DNA of 64,000 bases from positions 82,610 to 146,609 of the forward strand of contig NZ_CABHXX010000110.1 of the NCBI RefSeq assembly GCF_902170565.1, in the 5' to 3' direction. The position numbers and the translations under genes are program-made. The stretch is from Yersinia thracica (GTDB taxonomy: Bacteria > Pseudomonadota > Gammaproteobacteria > Enterobacterales > Enterobacteriaceae). Below the pieces are notes generated by a model. That model was not told where the DNA came from. It saw nothing but the letters and a program-made list of their open reading frames with translations, and searched no databases. Position 1 is the stretch's first letter. Each line of letters starts with the position of its first letter. Of the stretch, positions 16,361 through 25,593 are shown piece by piece.

Positions 16361-17296
16361 TTAAAGAGCCAAATCTGCGTTGAGTACCAGTGCCAACAGC
16401 GCCTGACGTGCAAAAATCCCGTTACCTGCTTGTTGGAAATAGTAGGCGTAAGGGGTTTTATCAACATCGGTGGTGATTTCATCAATACGTGGCAGCGGGT
16501 GTAGCACTTTGAGATTATCTCGCGCACCATTCAAATCAGCCGCGCGTAGGACAAACTGTGCTTTGACGTTGGCGTATTCTGATGGGTCAAGGCGTTCTTT
16601 TTGTACACGGGTCATATAGAGAATATCCAGCTCTGGCACCACTTCTTCAATACTTTCGTGCAGGCTATATTCAATACCTTTTTCTTCCAACATTTCAAGA
16701 ATATAAGCTGGCATTGCCAGTGCATCCGGGGCGATAAAGAAGAAGCGATTGCCATCGAATTTAGCCAGCGCTTGGGTCAGCGAGTGCACGGTGCGGCCAT
16801 ATTTTAGGTCACCGACCATGGCAATATTGATGTTATCCAGCCGGCCTTGGGTTTCCTGAATGGTGAATAAATCGAGCAGTGTTTGAGTTGGGTGCTGGTT
16901 GGCTCCGTCACCGGCATTGACCACCGGCACATGGCCGGAGAATTGAGCGGCAAGGCGTGCAGCCCCTTCTTGCGGATGGCGCATGACAATGGCATCGACA
17001 TAGGTGCTGATGACTGACATGGTGTCAGCCAGTGTCTCGCCTTTCTTACCCAGTGAAGTGTTGCTGCTATCCGAAAAACCGACGACGGAGGCGCCAAGGC
17101 GGTGAATAGAGGTTTCAAATGATAAACGGGTGCGGGTTGAGGCTTCGAAAAAGCAACTGGCGATCACTTTGTGTTTTAACAACTCAGGTTGCGGATGGCT
17201 TTTTAGACTGGCGGCAGTGCGTAATACCAGTTCCAGCTCCTCGCGACATAGGTCATTAATTGATATTATATGCTTGTGATACAATGGGTTGGCCAT
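16361..17296 (-). CDS. pyrB: Aspartate carbamoyltransferase catalytic chain
   Basis: A 311-residue catalytic subunit for the first committed step of pyrimidine synthesis (carbamoyl phosphate plus aspartate). The carbamoyl phosphate motif STRTRLSFE is near residue 53, [10 protein letters not shown] near 134, and HPLPRIDEI near 266. GGAGAG precedes the ATG. It is controlled by the attenuator at 17424-17448. The 127 bases between attenuator and start contain a shortened ERIC repeat. Confidence 0.97.
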   Translation of the reverse strand: MANPLYHKHIISINDLCREELELVLRTAASLKSHPQPELLKHKVIASCFFEASTRTRLSFETSIHRLGASVVGFSDSSNTSLGKKGETLADTMSVISTYVDAIVMRHPQEGAARLAAQFSGHVPVVNAGDGANQHPTQTLLDLFTIQETQGRLDNINIAMVGDLKYGRTVHSLTQALAKFDGNRFFFIAPDALAMPAYILEMLEEKGIEYSLHESIEEVVPELDILYMTRVQKERLDPSEYANVKAQFVLRAADLNGARDNLKVLHPLPRIDEITTDVDKTPYAYYFQQAGNGIFARQALLALVLNADLAL

Positions 17297-17313
17297 TTCG
17301 CTCTCCTCTGTGA

Positions 17314-17379
17314 CCCGTCATACTTCAAGCTGCATGTGCGTTGGCTGCCTTTCTGCAACTCGAATTATTTAGGGTATCT
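17314..17379. repeat. Internally deleted ERIC repeat between pyr attenuator and pyrB
   Basis: The 66 bases keep both ERIC ends (CATACTTCAAGCTGCATGTG and CTGCAACTCGAATTATTTAG) but lack the centre found in the full copy at 26783-26911. The ends pair with each other, so it would fold into a hairpin in the pyrBI leader RNA. Confidence 0.85.
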
Positions 17380-17423
17380 ATTTTAATTGGTGATAATGCT
17401 TAATTTGGCTCCGATCGGCAGAC

Positions 17424-17448
17424 AAAAAAAAGCCCCTCAATGAGGGGC
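17424..17448 (-). terminator. pyrBI attenuator
   Basis: On the minus strand GCCCCTCA, one base, TGAGGGGC (17448-17432), then eight T (17431-17424). It begins 5 bases after the stop of the leader peptide gene, so coupled translation would cover or prevent it when UTP is low, as known for enteric pyrBI. Confidence 0.92.
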
Positions 17449-17453
17449 CTTTT

Positions 17454-17582
17454 TCAGGATCGGTTTAGCAACGGGAGAAAGAACGGCAGTTGGCTGCCTG
17501 CTGGCAATCTATTTTGTCGGCCATCAATAGGGCCATTTTCAACAAAACGACGATGTTTAGCAAAATCCAAGCAGCTTTTCAT
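17454..17582 (-). CDS. pyrL: pyrBI operon leader peptide
   Basis: A 42-residue leader frame ending LPFFLPLLNRS just before the attenuator; E. coli PyrL is 44 residues and also carries a PFFFPL run. The second of two adjacent ATG codons (17582) is chosen because GGGAG lies 5 bases before it; the first ATG (17585) would be only 2 bases away. Its role is in coupling transcription and translation, not as a protein. Confidence 0.82.
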   Translation of the reverse strand: MKSCLDFAKHRRFVENGPIDGRQNRLPAGSQLPFFLPLLNRS

Positions 17583-17651
17583 CATATCTCCCGGCAAATT
17601 GTGGCGAATTATACTCGCGTGGGATTTCTCTGCAAGGGGGAAAAGCCGCAT

Positions 17652-18349
17652 TTTTTATGATTAGCAAACGATTACCCAGTACATTTTGATTTCAAATATC
17701 TTAAGTTAGGTTAGGTTTGTTTAGATGTTATTTGTTCAGTGACTGATTTGGTTGTTCACGCTGCGGTTCATCTTTCGGTTGATAGTTGTTCAGTTATTAC
17801 CTTACCTCAGCGGCCTCAACCGAGCAGGAGGGCAGGCCGGCCCTCCTGCACCTGCGGCTTGCGCGAAATATTACTGCTTTCGCAGTCTCCTCCGGCAGCC
17901 GCTGGCCTTATCGAGCCAGCGCGAGTCGCTTCCTGCTCCAGCGCGCTTTTCGCCGCCGTCCATGGCGGCTCACTCGGGCCACCGTCTTTGTCGGTAATAT
18001 TCCCGATTGCGCTCAAGGTCAAAAGAGAAAATCAAAACCATTGTTTTGACCTTGATGTTTAAAGCACATTTGAGCTGCCGAATGAAGAGTGAAGGTAGGA
18101 CGCGAGGCAGGGAAGCCGAGCGAGCCGTGCTTGAGCAGGAGGCGAATCACGGCGGTCCGTCAGCCGAAATAATGAGTGAGGGAACCCACGCAGTGGGCAG
18201 GCGATACGTGCAAAAGCGCGGGATTCCACAAGGGGGCCGCTGCCCCCTTTGGCGGTTGGTTCATCGGAGATAGATTAAGTAGGCAATGAAGTTCTAACAA
18301 CCGAACCGGATCACAAATCGAATATCAAACGGATCGCAAAAATGAAAAC
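17652..18349. other. GC-rich, hairpin-rich non-coding block
   Basis: About 700 bases without a credible gene: several overlapping short frames on both strands show no family resemblance. GCAGGAGGGC (17824-17833) pairs with GCCCTCCTGC (17840-17849), and TCAAGGTCAAAA (18013-18024) pairs with TTTTGACCTTGA (18044-18055). Pieces of 17930-17990 recur in inverted, imperfect form near 18115-18160 (GAGCAGGA and GGCGGTC blocks). It looks like a decayed repeat or mobile remnant rather than a gene. Confidence 0.5.
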
Positions 18350-18622
18350 TTAATCTTCATCAAACCCAGAATTAAACAACTCAATCACCGCCGCCAGCGC
18401 CTGTATCTCATCAGGCCCGGTCGCTTCAACCTCAATTTGGCGGCCTTTGGCGGAATCGAGCATCAGCAGTGCAATGACACTGCTGGCTTCGGCTTCGGTC
18501 CCACTGTCATTGCGTAACATCACTTCTGCATCAAAGCTTTGGACCAGCTCGAACAATTTCATTGCGGGTCTGGCGTGCATCCCCAACTTGTTTTTGATCT
18601 CAACTGTCTGTTTGACGGTCAT
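18350..18622 (-). CDS. ptsO: Nitrogen PTS phosphocarrier NPr
   Basis: A 90-residue HPr-like protein (also called npr). The phosphorylated histidine is in [11 protein letters not shown] at residue 16, and the serine region near 46 matches HPr. It passes phosphate from EI-Ntr to EIIA-Ntr (PtsN), encoded two genes upstream. It shares one base with the end of rapZ. Confidence 0.95.
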   Translation of the reverse strand: MTVKQTVEIKNKLGMHARPAMKLFELVQSFDAEVMLRNDSGTEAEASSVIALLMLDSAKGRQIEVEATGPDEIQALAAVIELFNSGFDED

Positions 18623-19473
18623 TATTTACGCTTTTCCAGAGTGCGGTGACGTGATTGGACATTCTTCCCGCGAGCGCGGAAGTAATCGGCCAATTGTTCA
18701 GCAACGTAGACTGAACGGTGCTTACCGCCAGTACACCCAATGGCAACCGTCAGATAACTGCGATTATTGGTTTCCAGCATCGGCAGCCACAGTTCCAGAT
18801 AGCTGCGGGTCTGATAAATAAAGTTGTGCACTTCTGTATGGCGATCGAGGAAGGAAGCCACCGGCTTATCCAAACCTGTCATGGGGCGTAATTTCGGGTC
18901 CCAGTGCGGGTTTGGCAGGAAGCGGACGTCGAAGACATAATCTGCATCAATGGGAAGGCCGTGTTTAAAGCCGAAGGACTCAAACACCATGGTCAGCTCA
19001 CGCTCGCGTTTACCCAGCAGACGGGTGCGCAGCATCTCAGCCAGTTCATGCACTGACATTTCAGAAGTATCAATAATCAAGTCAGCCCGTGAGCGCAAAG
19101 GCTCTAACAGGACGCTTTCTTCATCAATAGCACTTTCTAATGACAGATTTTTGGTCGACAGCGGATGTAACCGACGGGTATCACTATAGCGACGAATCAG
19201 GGTATTGCGATCAGCATCCAAAAACAGCAACTGCGGTGAAAAGCTGTCCGGCAGTTGGGTCATGGCATGTTCAAATACCTCAGGAGATTCAGGCATATTG
19301 CGCACGTCTATGCTCACTGCGGCAGAGATATTCCTATCGGCGAGTGTACTCGCCAATTGCGGCAGCAGAACCACGGGCAAGTTATCGACGCAGTAGAAAC
19401 CCATATCTTCCAATGCGCGCAAAGCAACAGACTTCCCTGAACCGGAACGGCCGCTGACAATCATCAGCACCAT
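18622..19473 (-). CDS. rapZ: RNase adapter protein RapZ
   Basis: A 283-residue protein with a Walker A motif GRSGSGKS at residues 8-15 and a C-terminal domain containing [14 protein letters not shown] near 245. In E. coli RapZ binds glucosamine 6-phosphate and guides RNase E to the small RNA GlmZ, thereby setting glmS expression. Length agrees with the family (284). It lies between ptsN and ptsO in the rpoN gene cluster. Confidence 0.96.
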   Translation of the reverse strand: MVLMIVSGRSGSGKSVALRALEDMGFYCVDNLPVVLLPQLASTLADRNISAAVSIDVRNMPESPEVFEHAMTQLPDSFSPQLLFLDADRNTLIRRYSDTRRLHPLSTKNLSLESAIDEESVLLEPLRSRADLIIDTSEMSVHELAEMLRTRLLGKRERELTMVFESFGFKHGLPIDADYVFDVRFLPNPHWDPKLRPMTGLDKPVASFLDRHTEVHNFIYQTRSYLELWLPMLETNNRSYLTVAIGCTGGKHRSVYVAEQLADYFRARGKNVQSRHRTLEKRK

Positions 19474-19555
19474 GTGAGTGACTCCCTCTGTAGAACCCTA
19501 TATTCCCGGCTACATAAGCCGGGCATAGCGAATAAAACGGATGTTTCCCCGTGAA

Positions 19556-20038
19556 TTACGCTGTTTCTGGCGGTAATTCAGTCATGATTTGATAAAGCTC
19601 ATCATCACTCTGCGCCGCCCGTAAACGACGACACACTGTTTTATCAGCTAATCGCTTGGCTACTAAAGACAAAGTGTGTAAGTGAGTTTTACATTGATCT
19701 GCTGGAACCAACAAGGCAAATAATAGATCAACCGGTTGATTATCAATAGCATCGAAAGCAATAGGTTGGTCCAGGCGGATAAATACACCTACAGCGCGCA
19801 GTGTATCTTCCTCCAGCTTGCCATGAGGTATCGCGATGCCACTACCAATGCCTGTACTGCCCATGCGTTCGCGGGTTAACACAGCATCGAAAACGATCTG
19901 TGACGGCAGGTTCAGCTGTTTGGCAGCTAACTCGCTGATAATTTCCAAAGCCCGTTTTTTACTTGAGCAATGTACGGAGCTTTTGGTGCACTCGATATTT
20001 AATACCGAGCTTAATTGCAATGCTGGATCGTTGATCAT
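19556..20038 (-). CDS. ptsN: Nitrogen PTS enzyme IIA (EIIA-Ntr)
   Basis: A 160-residue EIIA of the fructose type with the phosphohistidine in GIAIPHGKLEED. It controls potassium transport, sigma-factor balance and other targets by its phosphorylation state. The ATG at 20038 is chosen since a purine-rich AAAGATGAG precedes it; a GTG four codons upstream (20050) would give 164 residues but has no ribosome site. It is separated from hpf by a short ERIC remnant. Confidence 0.95.
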   Translation of the reverse strand: MINDPALQLSSVLNIECTKSSVHCSSKKRALEIISELAAKQLNLPSQIVFDAVLTRERMGSTGIGSGIAIPHGKLEEDTLRAVGVFIRLDQPIAFDAIDNQPVDLLFALLVPADQCKTHLHTLSLVAKRLADKTVCRRLRAAQSDDELYQIMTELPPETA

Positions 20039-20134
20039 CTCATCTTTCACTTAAGCGCTGTTTTACGCCTGATGCCAGCGGAATATTCTTCTCTGCTGGC
20101 ATCAGGTTGTGTAGCGAGTGTAGAACCTTTGCTG

Positions 20135-20195
20135 TGTACCCTCATACTTCAAGCTGCATGTGCTTTCCTGCAACTCGAATTATCCAGGGTATATA
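20135..20195. repeat. Short ERIC remnant between hpf and ptsN
   Basis: The 61 bases retain both ERIC ends (CATACTTCAAGCTGCATGTG and CTGCAACTCGAATTAT) with the centre deleted, as in the copy near pyrB. It would form a hairpin in the rpoN-hpf-ptsN transcript. Confidence 0.8.
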
Positions 20196-20211
20196 ACAGC
20201 AACAAGGGCCC

Positions 20212-20499
20212 CTAATGTTGTTTTAGCTTATCTTTATGTTTGTTCAACTGGCGAGCCAATTTATCAACCAAAATATCAATTGCGGCGTACATATCCTCCT
20301 GCTCTGAGCTTGCGTGCAACTCGCCCCCATTCACATGCACCGTTGCTTCTGCAATTTGTTTTACTTTTTCGACACTTAAAACCACATACACTTGGTTAAT
20401 GCGATCAAAATATTGCTCTAGTTTGGCAAATTTAGTGGTAACAAATTCGCGTAATGCTTCGGTTATTTCGACATGATGTCCGGTAATATTGAGTTGCAT
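20212..20499 (-). CDS. hpf: Ribosome hibernation promoting factor HPF
   Basis: A 95-residue short-form HPF starting MQLNITGHHVEITEALREFV. It binds the decoding centre of idle 30S subunits and supports 100S dimers with RMF in stationary phase. Length equals E. coli HPF. It follows rpoN by 23 bases on the minus strand. Confidence 0.96.
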   Translation of the reverse strand: MQLNITGHHVEITEALREFVTTKFAKLEQYFDRINQVYVVLSVEKVKQIAEATVHVNGGELHASSEQEDMYAAIDILVDKLARQLNKHKDKLKQH

Positions 20500-20522
20500 A
20501 GTGTCTTCCTTCTCAGTTCAGG

Positions 20523-21956
20523 TCAAACCAACTGTTTACGCTGGTTTGACGGCGGGATGGATAACGACTCTCGGTACTTCGCAACAGTACGCCGCGCCAC
20601 CATAATGCCTTGTTCGCATAATAGCGTGGTCAGCTTACTGTCACTCAGTGGTTTGGCAGGATTTTCTGCCGCAACCAATTTTTTCACCAGTGCACGGATT
20701 GCAGTGGAAGAAGCTTCCCCCCCACTTTCGGTATTGACGTGACTGGAGAAGAAATACTTCAGCTCGAAAATACCCCGAGGACTGTGCAGGAATTTCTGCG
20801 TGGTCACACGGGAAATTGTCGATTCATGCATATCCACGGCTTGGGCAATGTCTGCCAGTACCATGGGTTTCATAAATTCAGGCCCATTCTCAAAAAAGGC
20901 CACTTGCTGCTCTACGATGCAGCGCGCCACTTTTAACAGCGTCTCATTGCGGCTTTCAAGGCTTTTTATCAACCATTTTGCTTCTTGCAGATTGCTGCGG
21001 ATAAACTGCCCGTCACTGTCATTACGGGTGCTGCTGCCCATTGCCGCATACTGCTGGTTGATTTTCAGGCGTGGAATGCTATCGGCATTCAGCTCTACCG
21101 TCCAGTGCCCTTTGTCTTTATGCACCAGAACATCCGGTATGACATACTCAGATTCCCCGGTATTGATAGACTGGCCAGGGCGCGGGTCCAGTGATTGAAT
21201 CAGAGCAATGGCTTCTTTCAGTGTATCTTCTTTTAGCCGACTTAAACGGATCATCGTGCGGAAATCATGGTTGCCTAGCAAATCCAGATAATCACTAATG
21301 ACCAAGCGCGCTTCGGCCAGATAAGGCGTGTCTTTGGCATATTGCGACAACTGCACCAACAGGCATTCGCGCAAGTTGCGCGCCGCAACACCAATGGGAT
21401 CAAAGTGTTGTATCCGCTTAAGCACCGCCTCAACTTCGTCTAACCCGATGTTTTCATTTCCCATACTTTCCAGAATGTCTTCCAGTGGCACAGTAAGATA
21501 ACCGGTTTCATCCACCGCATCGACGATAGAAGTCGCAATTGCAGCATCAGTTTCAGAAAAGGGGGTCAAGTCCACTTGCCACATTAAATAGTCTTGTAGC
21601 GTTTGGGTGGTTTCCCCTTGATAGACCGGTAGTTCGTCGTCACTGTAATCATTGCCCATACCGGATGGCGTGCCTGCGGTGTAAATCTCATCCCAGGTAG
21701 CATCCAGTGGTAACTCTTCCGGCATATCTTTTTGTTCCAGCGCTTCGCGGGTATCAAGCGCTTCACTGTCTACCGTTTCTTTTGCATCTATCTCTTCGTG
21801 AAGATCGGTTTGCTCAAGCAGGGGGTTACTCTCCAGCGCTAACTGAATCTCCTGCTGGAGTTCTAGCGTAGAAAGCTGCAACAGGCGAATAGCCTGCTGT
21901 AGCTGCGGAGTCATTGCCAGTTGTTGGCTGAACTTGAGTTGCAAACCTTGCTTCAT
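20523..21956 (-). CDS. rpoN: RNA polymerase sigma-54 factor
   Basis: A 477-residue sigma-54, equal in length to E. coli RpoN. The glutamine-rich activator region is at 1-50 ([20 protein letters not shown]), an acidic linker at about 55-110, the core-binding domain at about 120-300, and the RpoN box [10 protein letters not shown] at about 454-463 near the C-terminus for -24 recognition. It directs nitrogen and other transcription needing AAA+ activators. It starts 62 bases after lptB. Confidence 0.98.
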   Translation of the reverse strand: MKQGLQLKFSQQLAMTPQLQQAIRLLQLSTLELQQEIQLALESNPLLEQTDLHEEIDAKETVDSEALDTREALEQKDMPEELPLDATWDEIYTAGTPSGMGNDYSDDELPVYQGETTQTLQDYLMWQVDLTPFSETDAAIATSIVDAVDETGYLTVPLEDILESMGNENIGLDEVEAVLKRIQHFDPIGVAARNLRECLLVQLSQYAKDTPYLAEARLVISDYLDLLGNHDFRTMIRLSRLKEDTLKEAIALIQSLDPRPGQSINTGESEYVIPDVLVHKDKGHWTVELNADSIPRLKINQQYAAMGSSTRNDSDGQFIRSNLQEAKWLIKSLESRNETLLKVARCIVEQQVAFFENGPEFMKPMVLADIAQAVDMHESTISRVTTQKFLHSPRGIFELKYFFSSHVNTESGGEASSTAIRALVKKLVAAENPAKPLSDSKLTTLLCEQGIMVARRTVAKYRESLSIPPSNQRKQLV

Positions 21957-22018
21957 AATGCGGTATCAATTTTCCTGGTGGCTAACAAAATCATCAACAG
22001 CGTTTCAGAATGAGAAGA

Positions 22019-22744
22019 TTAAAGGCGGAACTCTTCACCCAGATAAACACGTTTAACTTGTTCGTCAGCCAAAATTTCCTGTGGTGTGCCGTGAGCGATT
22101 AAACGCCCTTGGCTTACAATATAAGCCCGCTCACAAACGTCGAGTGTCTCGCGCACGTTATGATCGGTAATGAGTACACCGAGGCCGCTGTCGCGCAGGT
22201 GCTCAATTATTTTTTTGATATCAATAACAGAAATCGGGTCAACCCCAGCAAACGGCTCATCCAGCAGAATAAACTTAGGATTGGCCGCCAGCGCACGGGC
22301 GATTTCAACTCGGCGACGTTCACCGCCGGAAAGTGATTGGCCCAGACTGTCACGTAAATGAGTAATATGGAACTCTTCCATTAACTCATCAGCCCGCTCC
22401 TGACGTTGCTCAGACGAGAGATCTTTACGGATTTCCAGCACCGCCATCAGATTGTTAAAGACACTCAGGCGGCGGAAGATTGAAGCTTCTTGCGGTAAGT
22501 AGCCAATTCCGCGCAGGGCGCGTTCATGCAGAGGCAAGAGGCTGATATCTTCGTCATCAATCACAATACGCCCGGCGTCACGCTGAACAATGCCGACGAC
22601 CATATAAAAAGTGGTCGTTTTACCGGCACCGTTCGGCCCAAGTAAACCGACAATCTCACCGGACTTTACTTTCAAGCTGACGTCTTCGACCACTTTACGG
22701 CCTTTGTACGCCTTAGCCAGTTTTTCTGCGATTAATGTTGCCAT
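22019..22744 (-). CDS. lptB: LPS export ABC transporter ATPase LptB
   Basis: A 241-residue ATPase that drives LptFG to extract LPS from the inner membrane. Walker [10 protein letters not shown] (about 37), signature [15 protein letters not shown] (about 139), Walker [13 protein letters not shown] (about 158) and the switch histidine in ITDHNVRET (about 195) are all present. It begins 6 bases after the lptA stop. Confidence 0.97.
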   Translation of the reverse strand: MATLIAEKLAKAYKGRKVVEDVSLKVKSGEIVGLLGPNGAGKTTTFYMVVGIVQRDAGRIVIDDEDISLLPLHERALRGIGYLPQEASIFRRLSVFNNLMAVLEIRKDLSSEQRQERADELMEEFHITHLRDSLGQSLSGGERRRVEIARALAANPKFILLDEPFAGVDPISVIDIKKIIEHLRDSGLGVLITDHNVRETLDVCERAYIVSQGRLIAHGTPQEILADEQVKRVYLGEEFRL

Positions 22745-22750
22745 AAATGA

Positions 22751-23296
22751 TTAGTTACTCTTCTTTTGGCCTGAAGCTGCTGGCCCTTTATCTTGTAATT
22801 GGGACGGTAATAGCACGGTGGTGACGCGCTTGCCTTTATCACTGAAGGCTTCCATATGCTGCTTTTTCACCAAATAAGTGATGCGATCACCTTTGATATT
22901 GCTATCAAGCTGCTCGAGATAGGCATCACCGGTCAATACGACAAAATCGTTAGCGACTTCGTAACGCAGTTTTTGTCCATGGCCTTTCACCGGCTTACCG
23001 CTGTCTTGCATCTGATAGAAAGTGACCGGATTACCAAAACCTTCAATGACCATTTTGCTCTGATCACCCCCCGGACGGGTCACTACCACTTTATCAGCCT
23101 TAATCTCAATCGTGCCTTGCTTGATAATCACATTATCCGTAAATGTGATGGTATTCGCTGCCATATCTAGCGCTTGTTTGGCTGAGACAACCTTGACGGG
23201 TTGGTCGGTATCACCCGTTAAAGCCAATGCTGGCAGGCTGGCGGCCAAAAGTGAGCTGGCAAGCAAAAAATGACGAATTTTATTTTTGGATTTCAT
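22751..23296 (-). CDS. lptA: LPS transport periplasmic protein LptA
   Basis: A 181-residue periplasmic protein of the OstA beta-jellyroll family that bridges LptC and LptD. A signal peptide (KNKIRHFLLASSLLAASLPA, cut near ALA) is followed by TGDTDQPVKV, and the body has KADKVVVTRPGG and YLVKKQHMEAFSDKGKRVTT. The ATG at 23296 is chosen; the longer frame opens only at a TTG. Its 5' end overlaps lptC by 17 bases. Confidence 0.96.
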   Translation of the reverse strand: MKSKNKIRHFLLASSLLAASLPALALTGDTDQPVKVVSAKQALDMAANTITFTDNVIIKQGTIEIKADKVVVTRPGGDQSKMVIEGFGNPVTFYQMQDSGKPVKGHGQKLRYEVANDFVVLTGDAYLEQLDSNIKGDRITYLVKKQHMEAFSDKGKRVTTVLLPSQLQDKGPAASGQKKSN

Positions 23297-23843
23297 AAGA
23301 GGTTTTAACCTTTTCAATCAGCTCGGCGGTTCTATCCCGCAAGTTGCCACGCATTTTCATGCCGTTAGAGGTAAATCCAACACCAAAGAGGGTTACTTCA
23401 TCATCTGAGGAGACATCCTGAGTGATCAAATTAACCTGGGCGTTATCAGTTTTAATTTTTTGTAACTGTGCGTCTGGGGTTAGGCTATCAACCTCAACAT
23501 GACCATACAAATAAAGCATCTTATCATTGGTCAGCTTGGCGCGATCCGCACGTACTGTCCAAGTGGCGACGGCATTCTCATCAAACATTGTCATTACTGG
23601 CCGGGTAAACCAGGTCAGCTCTTGTTCGCTGAAATTCTGGACTTCTTCCGCCACCAGTTTATAACTCAACTGCCCAACTGGATTAAAAACCACGGTAACA
23701 GTATGTTGGCTTTGCGATGAGGGTTCCTGATCGTTCGCCACATTTTGTATACCTTGTTGATTAAAACCGGAAAAGTTCCAGCCAATCAAAGCTAAGGCAA
23801 TCAGCGCTAAGGATATTGTTATCCATAGTCTTGTTTTACTCAT
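23280..23843 (-). CDS. lptC: LPS export protein LptC
   Basis: A 187-residue bitopic inner-membrane protein. One membrane helix lies at about residues 7-23 (LWITISLALIALALIGW), followed by a periplasmic jellyroll that receives LPS from LptB2FG and passes it to LptA. The gene overlaps kdsC by 4 bases and lptA by 17, showing coupled translation. Confidence 0.95.
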   Translation of the reverse strand: MSKTRLWITISLALIALALIGWNFSGFNQQGIQNVANDQEPSSQSQHTVTVVFNPVGQLSYKLVAEEVQNFSEQELTWFTRPVMTMFDENAVATWTVRADRAKLTNDKMLYLYGHVEVDSLTPDAQLQKIKTDNAQVNLITQDVSSDDEVTLFGVGFTSNGMKMRGNLRDRTAELIEKVKTSYEIQK

Positions 23844-24403
23844 ATCGACAATCCTTTAGCACCTTCGAGTTTACCTTGGGCTAATAATATCAAATCACAT
23901 AACTCGCGTACTGCACCGCGCCCGCCATTGATTTGCGTGACATAATCCGCTTTGGGGATGAGTAACGGATGGGCATCCGCCACGGCGACAGATAAGCCCA
24001 CTTGCGCCATTACCGGCCAATCAATCAAATCATCACCAATATAAGCAACTTGTTCAGGCGGGCATTTTAATGCGGCCAATAACTCATTATAGGCGACCAG
24101 CTTATCAGATTGCCCTTGATAAAGGTGGGTAATGCCTAAGGTGTTGGCACGGTCTTCCAGTAATTTAGCATTGCGCCCAGTGATAATTGCCACTTCAATA
24201 CCTGAGGTTATCAGGCAGCGGATACCATAGCCATCCCGCACATTGAAAGCTTTCAGCTCTTCGCCCTGATTACCCATGTAAATCAAGCCATCGGACATGA
24301 CACCATCAACATCACAGATCAATAAGCGAATGTTGGCCGCACGTTCCATAACGTTGCTAGCGACTGGGCCATAGCATGTGTCCAGATATACTGTGCTATC
24401 CAT
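23840..24403 (-). CDS. kdsC: KDO 8-phosphate phosphatase KdsC
   Basis: A 187-residue HAD-family phosphatase without a cap domain. The nucleophile motif is CDVDGVMSD near residue 32, the second motif is IITGRNAKL near 75, and YIGDDLIDWPVM near 120 binds Mg2+. It makes free KDO for lipopolysaccharide core synthesis. It is 13 bases after kdsD. Confidence 0.96.
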   Translation of the reverse strand: MDSTVYLDTCYGPVASNVMERAANIRLLICDVDGVMSDGLIYMGNQGEELKAFNVRDGYGIRCLITSGIEVAIITGRNAKLLEDRANTLGITHLYQGQSDKLVAYNELLAALKCPPEQVAYIGDDLIDWPVMAQVGLSVAVADAHPLLIPKADYVTQINGGRGAVRELCDLILLAQGKLEGAKGLSI

Positions 24404-24416
24404 AATTTACCTTTTA

Positions 24417-25403
24417 TTAAACAACACCGGCTCTCAGCATGTCGTGCATATGCACCACACCCAGTAATTGGTCACCATCGGCCACTAATACCGCAGTAAT
24501 ATGACGTGATTCCATCAGGTTGAGCACATCTACTGCCAACAGGTTTGGACGAACCCGAATACCGCCTTTGGTCATCACATCCGCGATTTTCGCGTTATTT
24601 AAGTCAATGCCCATATCGAATACACGGCGCAAATCCCCGTCGGTAAAGATACCCTTAATCATCATTAAATCGTCACAGATTACGGTTAAACCCAGATTTT
24701 TCCGAGTAATCTCCAGTAATGCATCGCGTAATGAAGCATCAGGGCTGACGTGAGGAATCTCCGCACCGGTGTGCATAATATCGCTGATCCGCAATAATAA
24801 TTTGCGTCCTAGTGCGCCGCCCGGATGGGAGAGAGCAAAATCTTCCTGAGTGAAGCCCCGCGCTTGTAGCAAAGCCACTGCGAGGGCATCTCCCATCACT
24901 AATGTAGCGGTGGTGCTGGTGGTCGGGGCCAGCCCCAGTGGGCAAGCTTCTTGCGGCACCTTGATACACAAGTGAATATCAGCCGCTTTGCCCATGGTGC
25001 TTTCTGGGTTGTTGCTCATGCAAATAAGCTGGATTTTCTGGCGCTTGAGGACGGGGATCAACGCCAGAATTTCGTTGGACTCGCCTGAGTTGGAGATGGC
25101 GAGCACGATATCTTGCGGCGTAATCATCCCCAAATCGCCATGACTGGCCTCGCCGGGATGGACAAAGAATGACGGGGTGCCGGTGCTGGCGAAAGTCGCG
25201 GCAATTTTGCACCCAATATGGCCAGATTTACCCATCCCCATCACGACAACTTTACCGTGGCAGTTAAATATGGCCTCACAAGCTCGGGCAAAATCGTCAT
25301 TAATATATTGATCAAGTTGTGCCAGTCCTTCGCGCTCAATCTGTAATACTTGTTTACCCGCCTGTTGAAAATCAACTTTTGGCTGCAAATCAGAAAAAGA
25401 CAT
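24417..25403 (-). CDS. kdsD: Arabinose 5-phosphate isomerase KdsD
   Basis: A 328-residue enzyme converting ribulose 5-phosphate to arabinose 5-phosphate, the first step toward KDO. It has an N-terminal SIS domain (MGMGKSGHIG, SNSGESNE, HPGGALGR) and two C-terminal CBS repeats from about residue 205. The ATG at 25403 (MSFSDLQ) gives the family length and follows GGGAACCAAGA; the frame is open 10 codons further. Confidence 0.96.
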   Translation of the reverse strand: MSFSDLQPKVDFQQAGKQVLQIEREGLAQLDQYINDDFARACEAIFNCHGKVVVMGMGKSGHIGCKIAATFASTGTPSFFVHPGEASHGDLGMITPQDIVLAISNSGESNEILALIPVLKRQKIQLICMSNNPESTMGKAADIHLCIKVPQEACPLGLAPTTSTTATLVMGDALAVALLQARGFTQEDFALSHPGGALGRKLLLRISDIMHTGAEIPHVSPDASLRDALLEITRKNLGLTVICDDLMMIKGIFTDGDLRRVFDMGIDLNNAKIADVMTKGGIRVRPNLLAVDVLNLMESRHITAVLVADGDQLLGVVHMHDMLRAGVV

Positions 25404-25466
25404 TCTTGGTTCCCGCTCAATGTTGGTAGGCAATATGGGTTAGGCCGCAGTCAAGGGCAGCCAAAA

Positions 25467-25593
25467 TATACCCGTCATACTTCAATCTGCATCTGTGTTG
25501 GCTGCTTTCGTGCGCCCCAGTCACTGACTTGTGTCAGCTCCAGGGGACTTGCTCAATTGCCGCCTGGCTGCAAATCGAATTATTTAGGGTATA
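25467..25593. repeat. Full-length ERIC repeat at the yrbG 3' end
   Basis: A 127-base copy of the ERIC family with both ends and the central block CAGTCACTGACTTGTGTCAGC followed by CCAGGGGAC. Its left part overlaps the last bases of yrbG and supplies the stop codon. Confidence 0.92.

Noticed and set aside
17739..18273. Several overlapping 68-107 codon frames in the GC-rich block
   Set aside because: They overlap on both strands, lack ribosome sites and contain hairpin repeats; no family resemblance.
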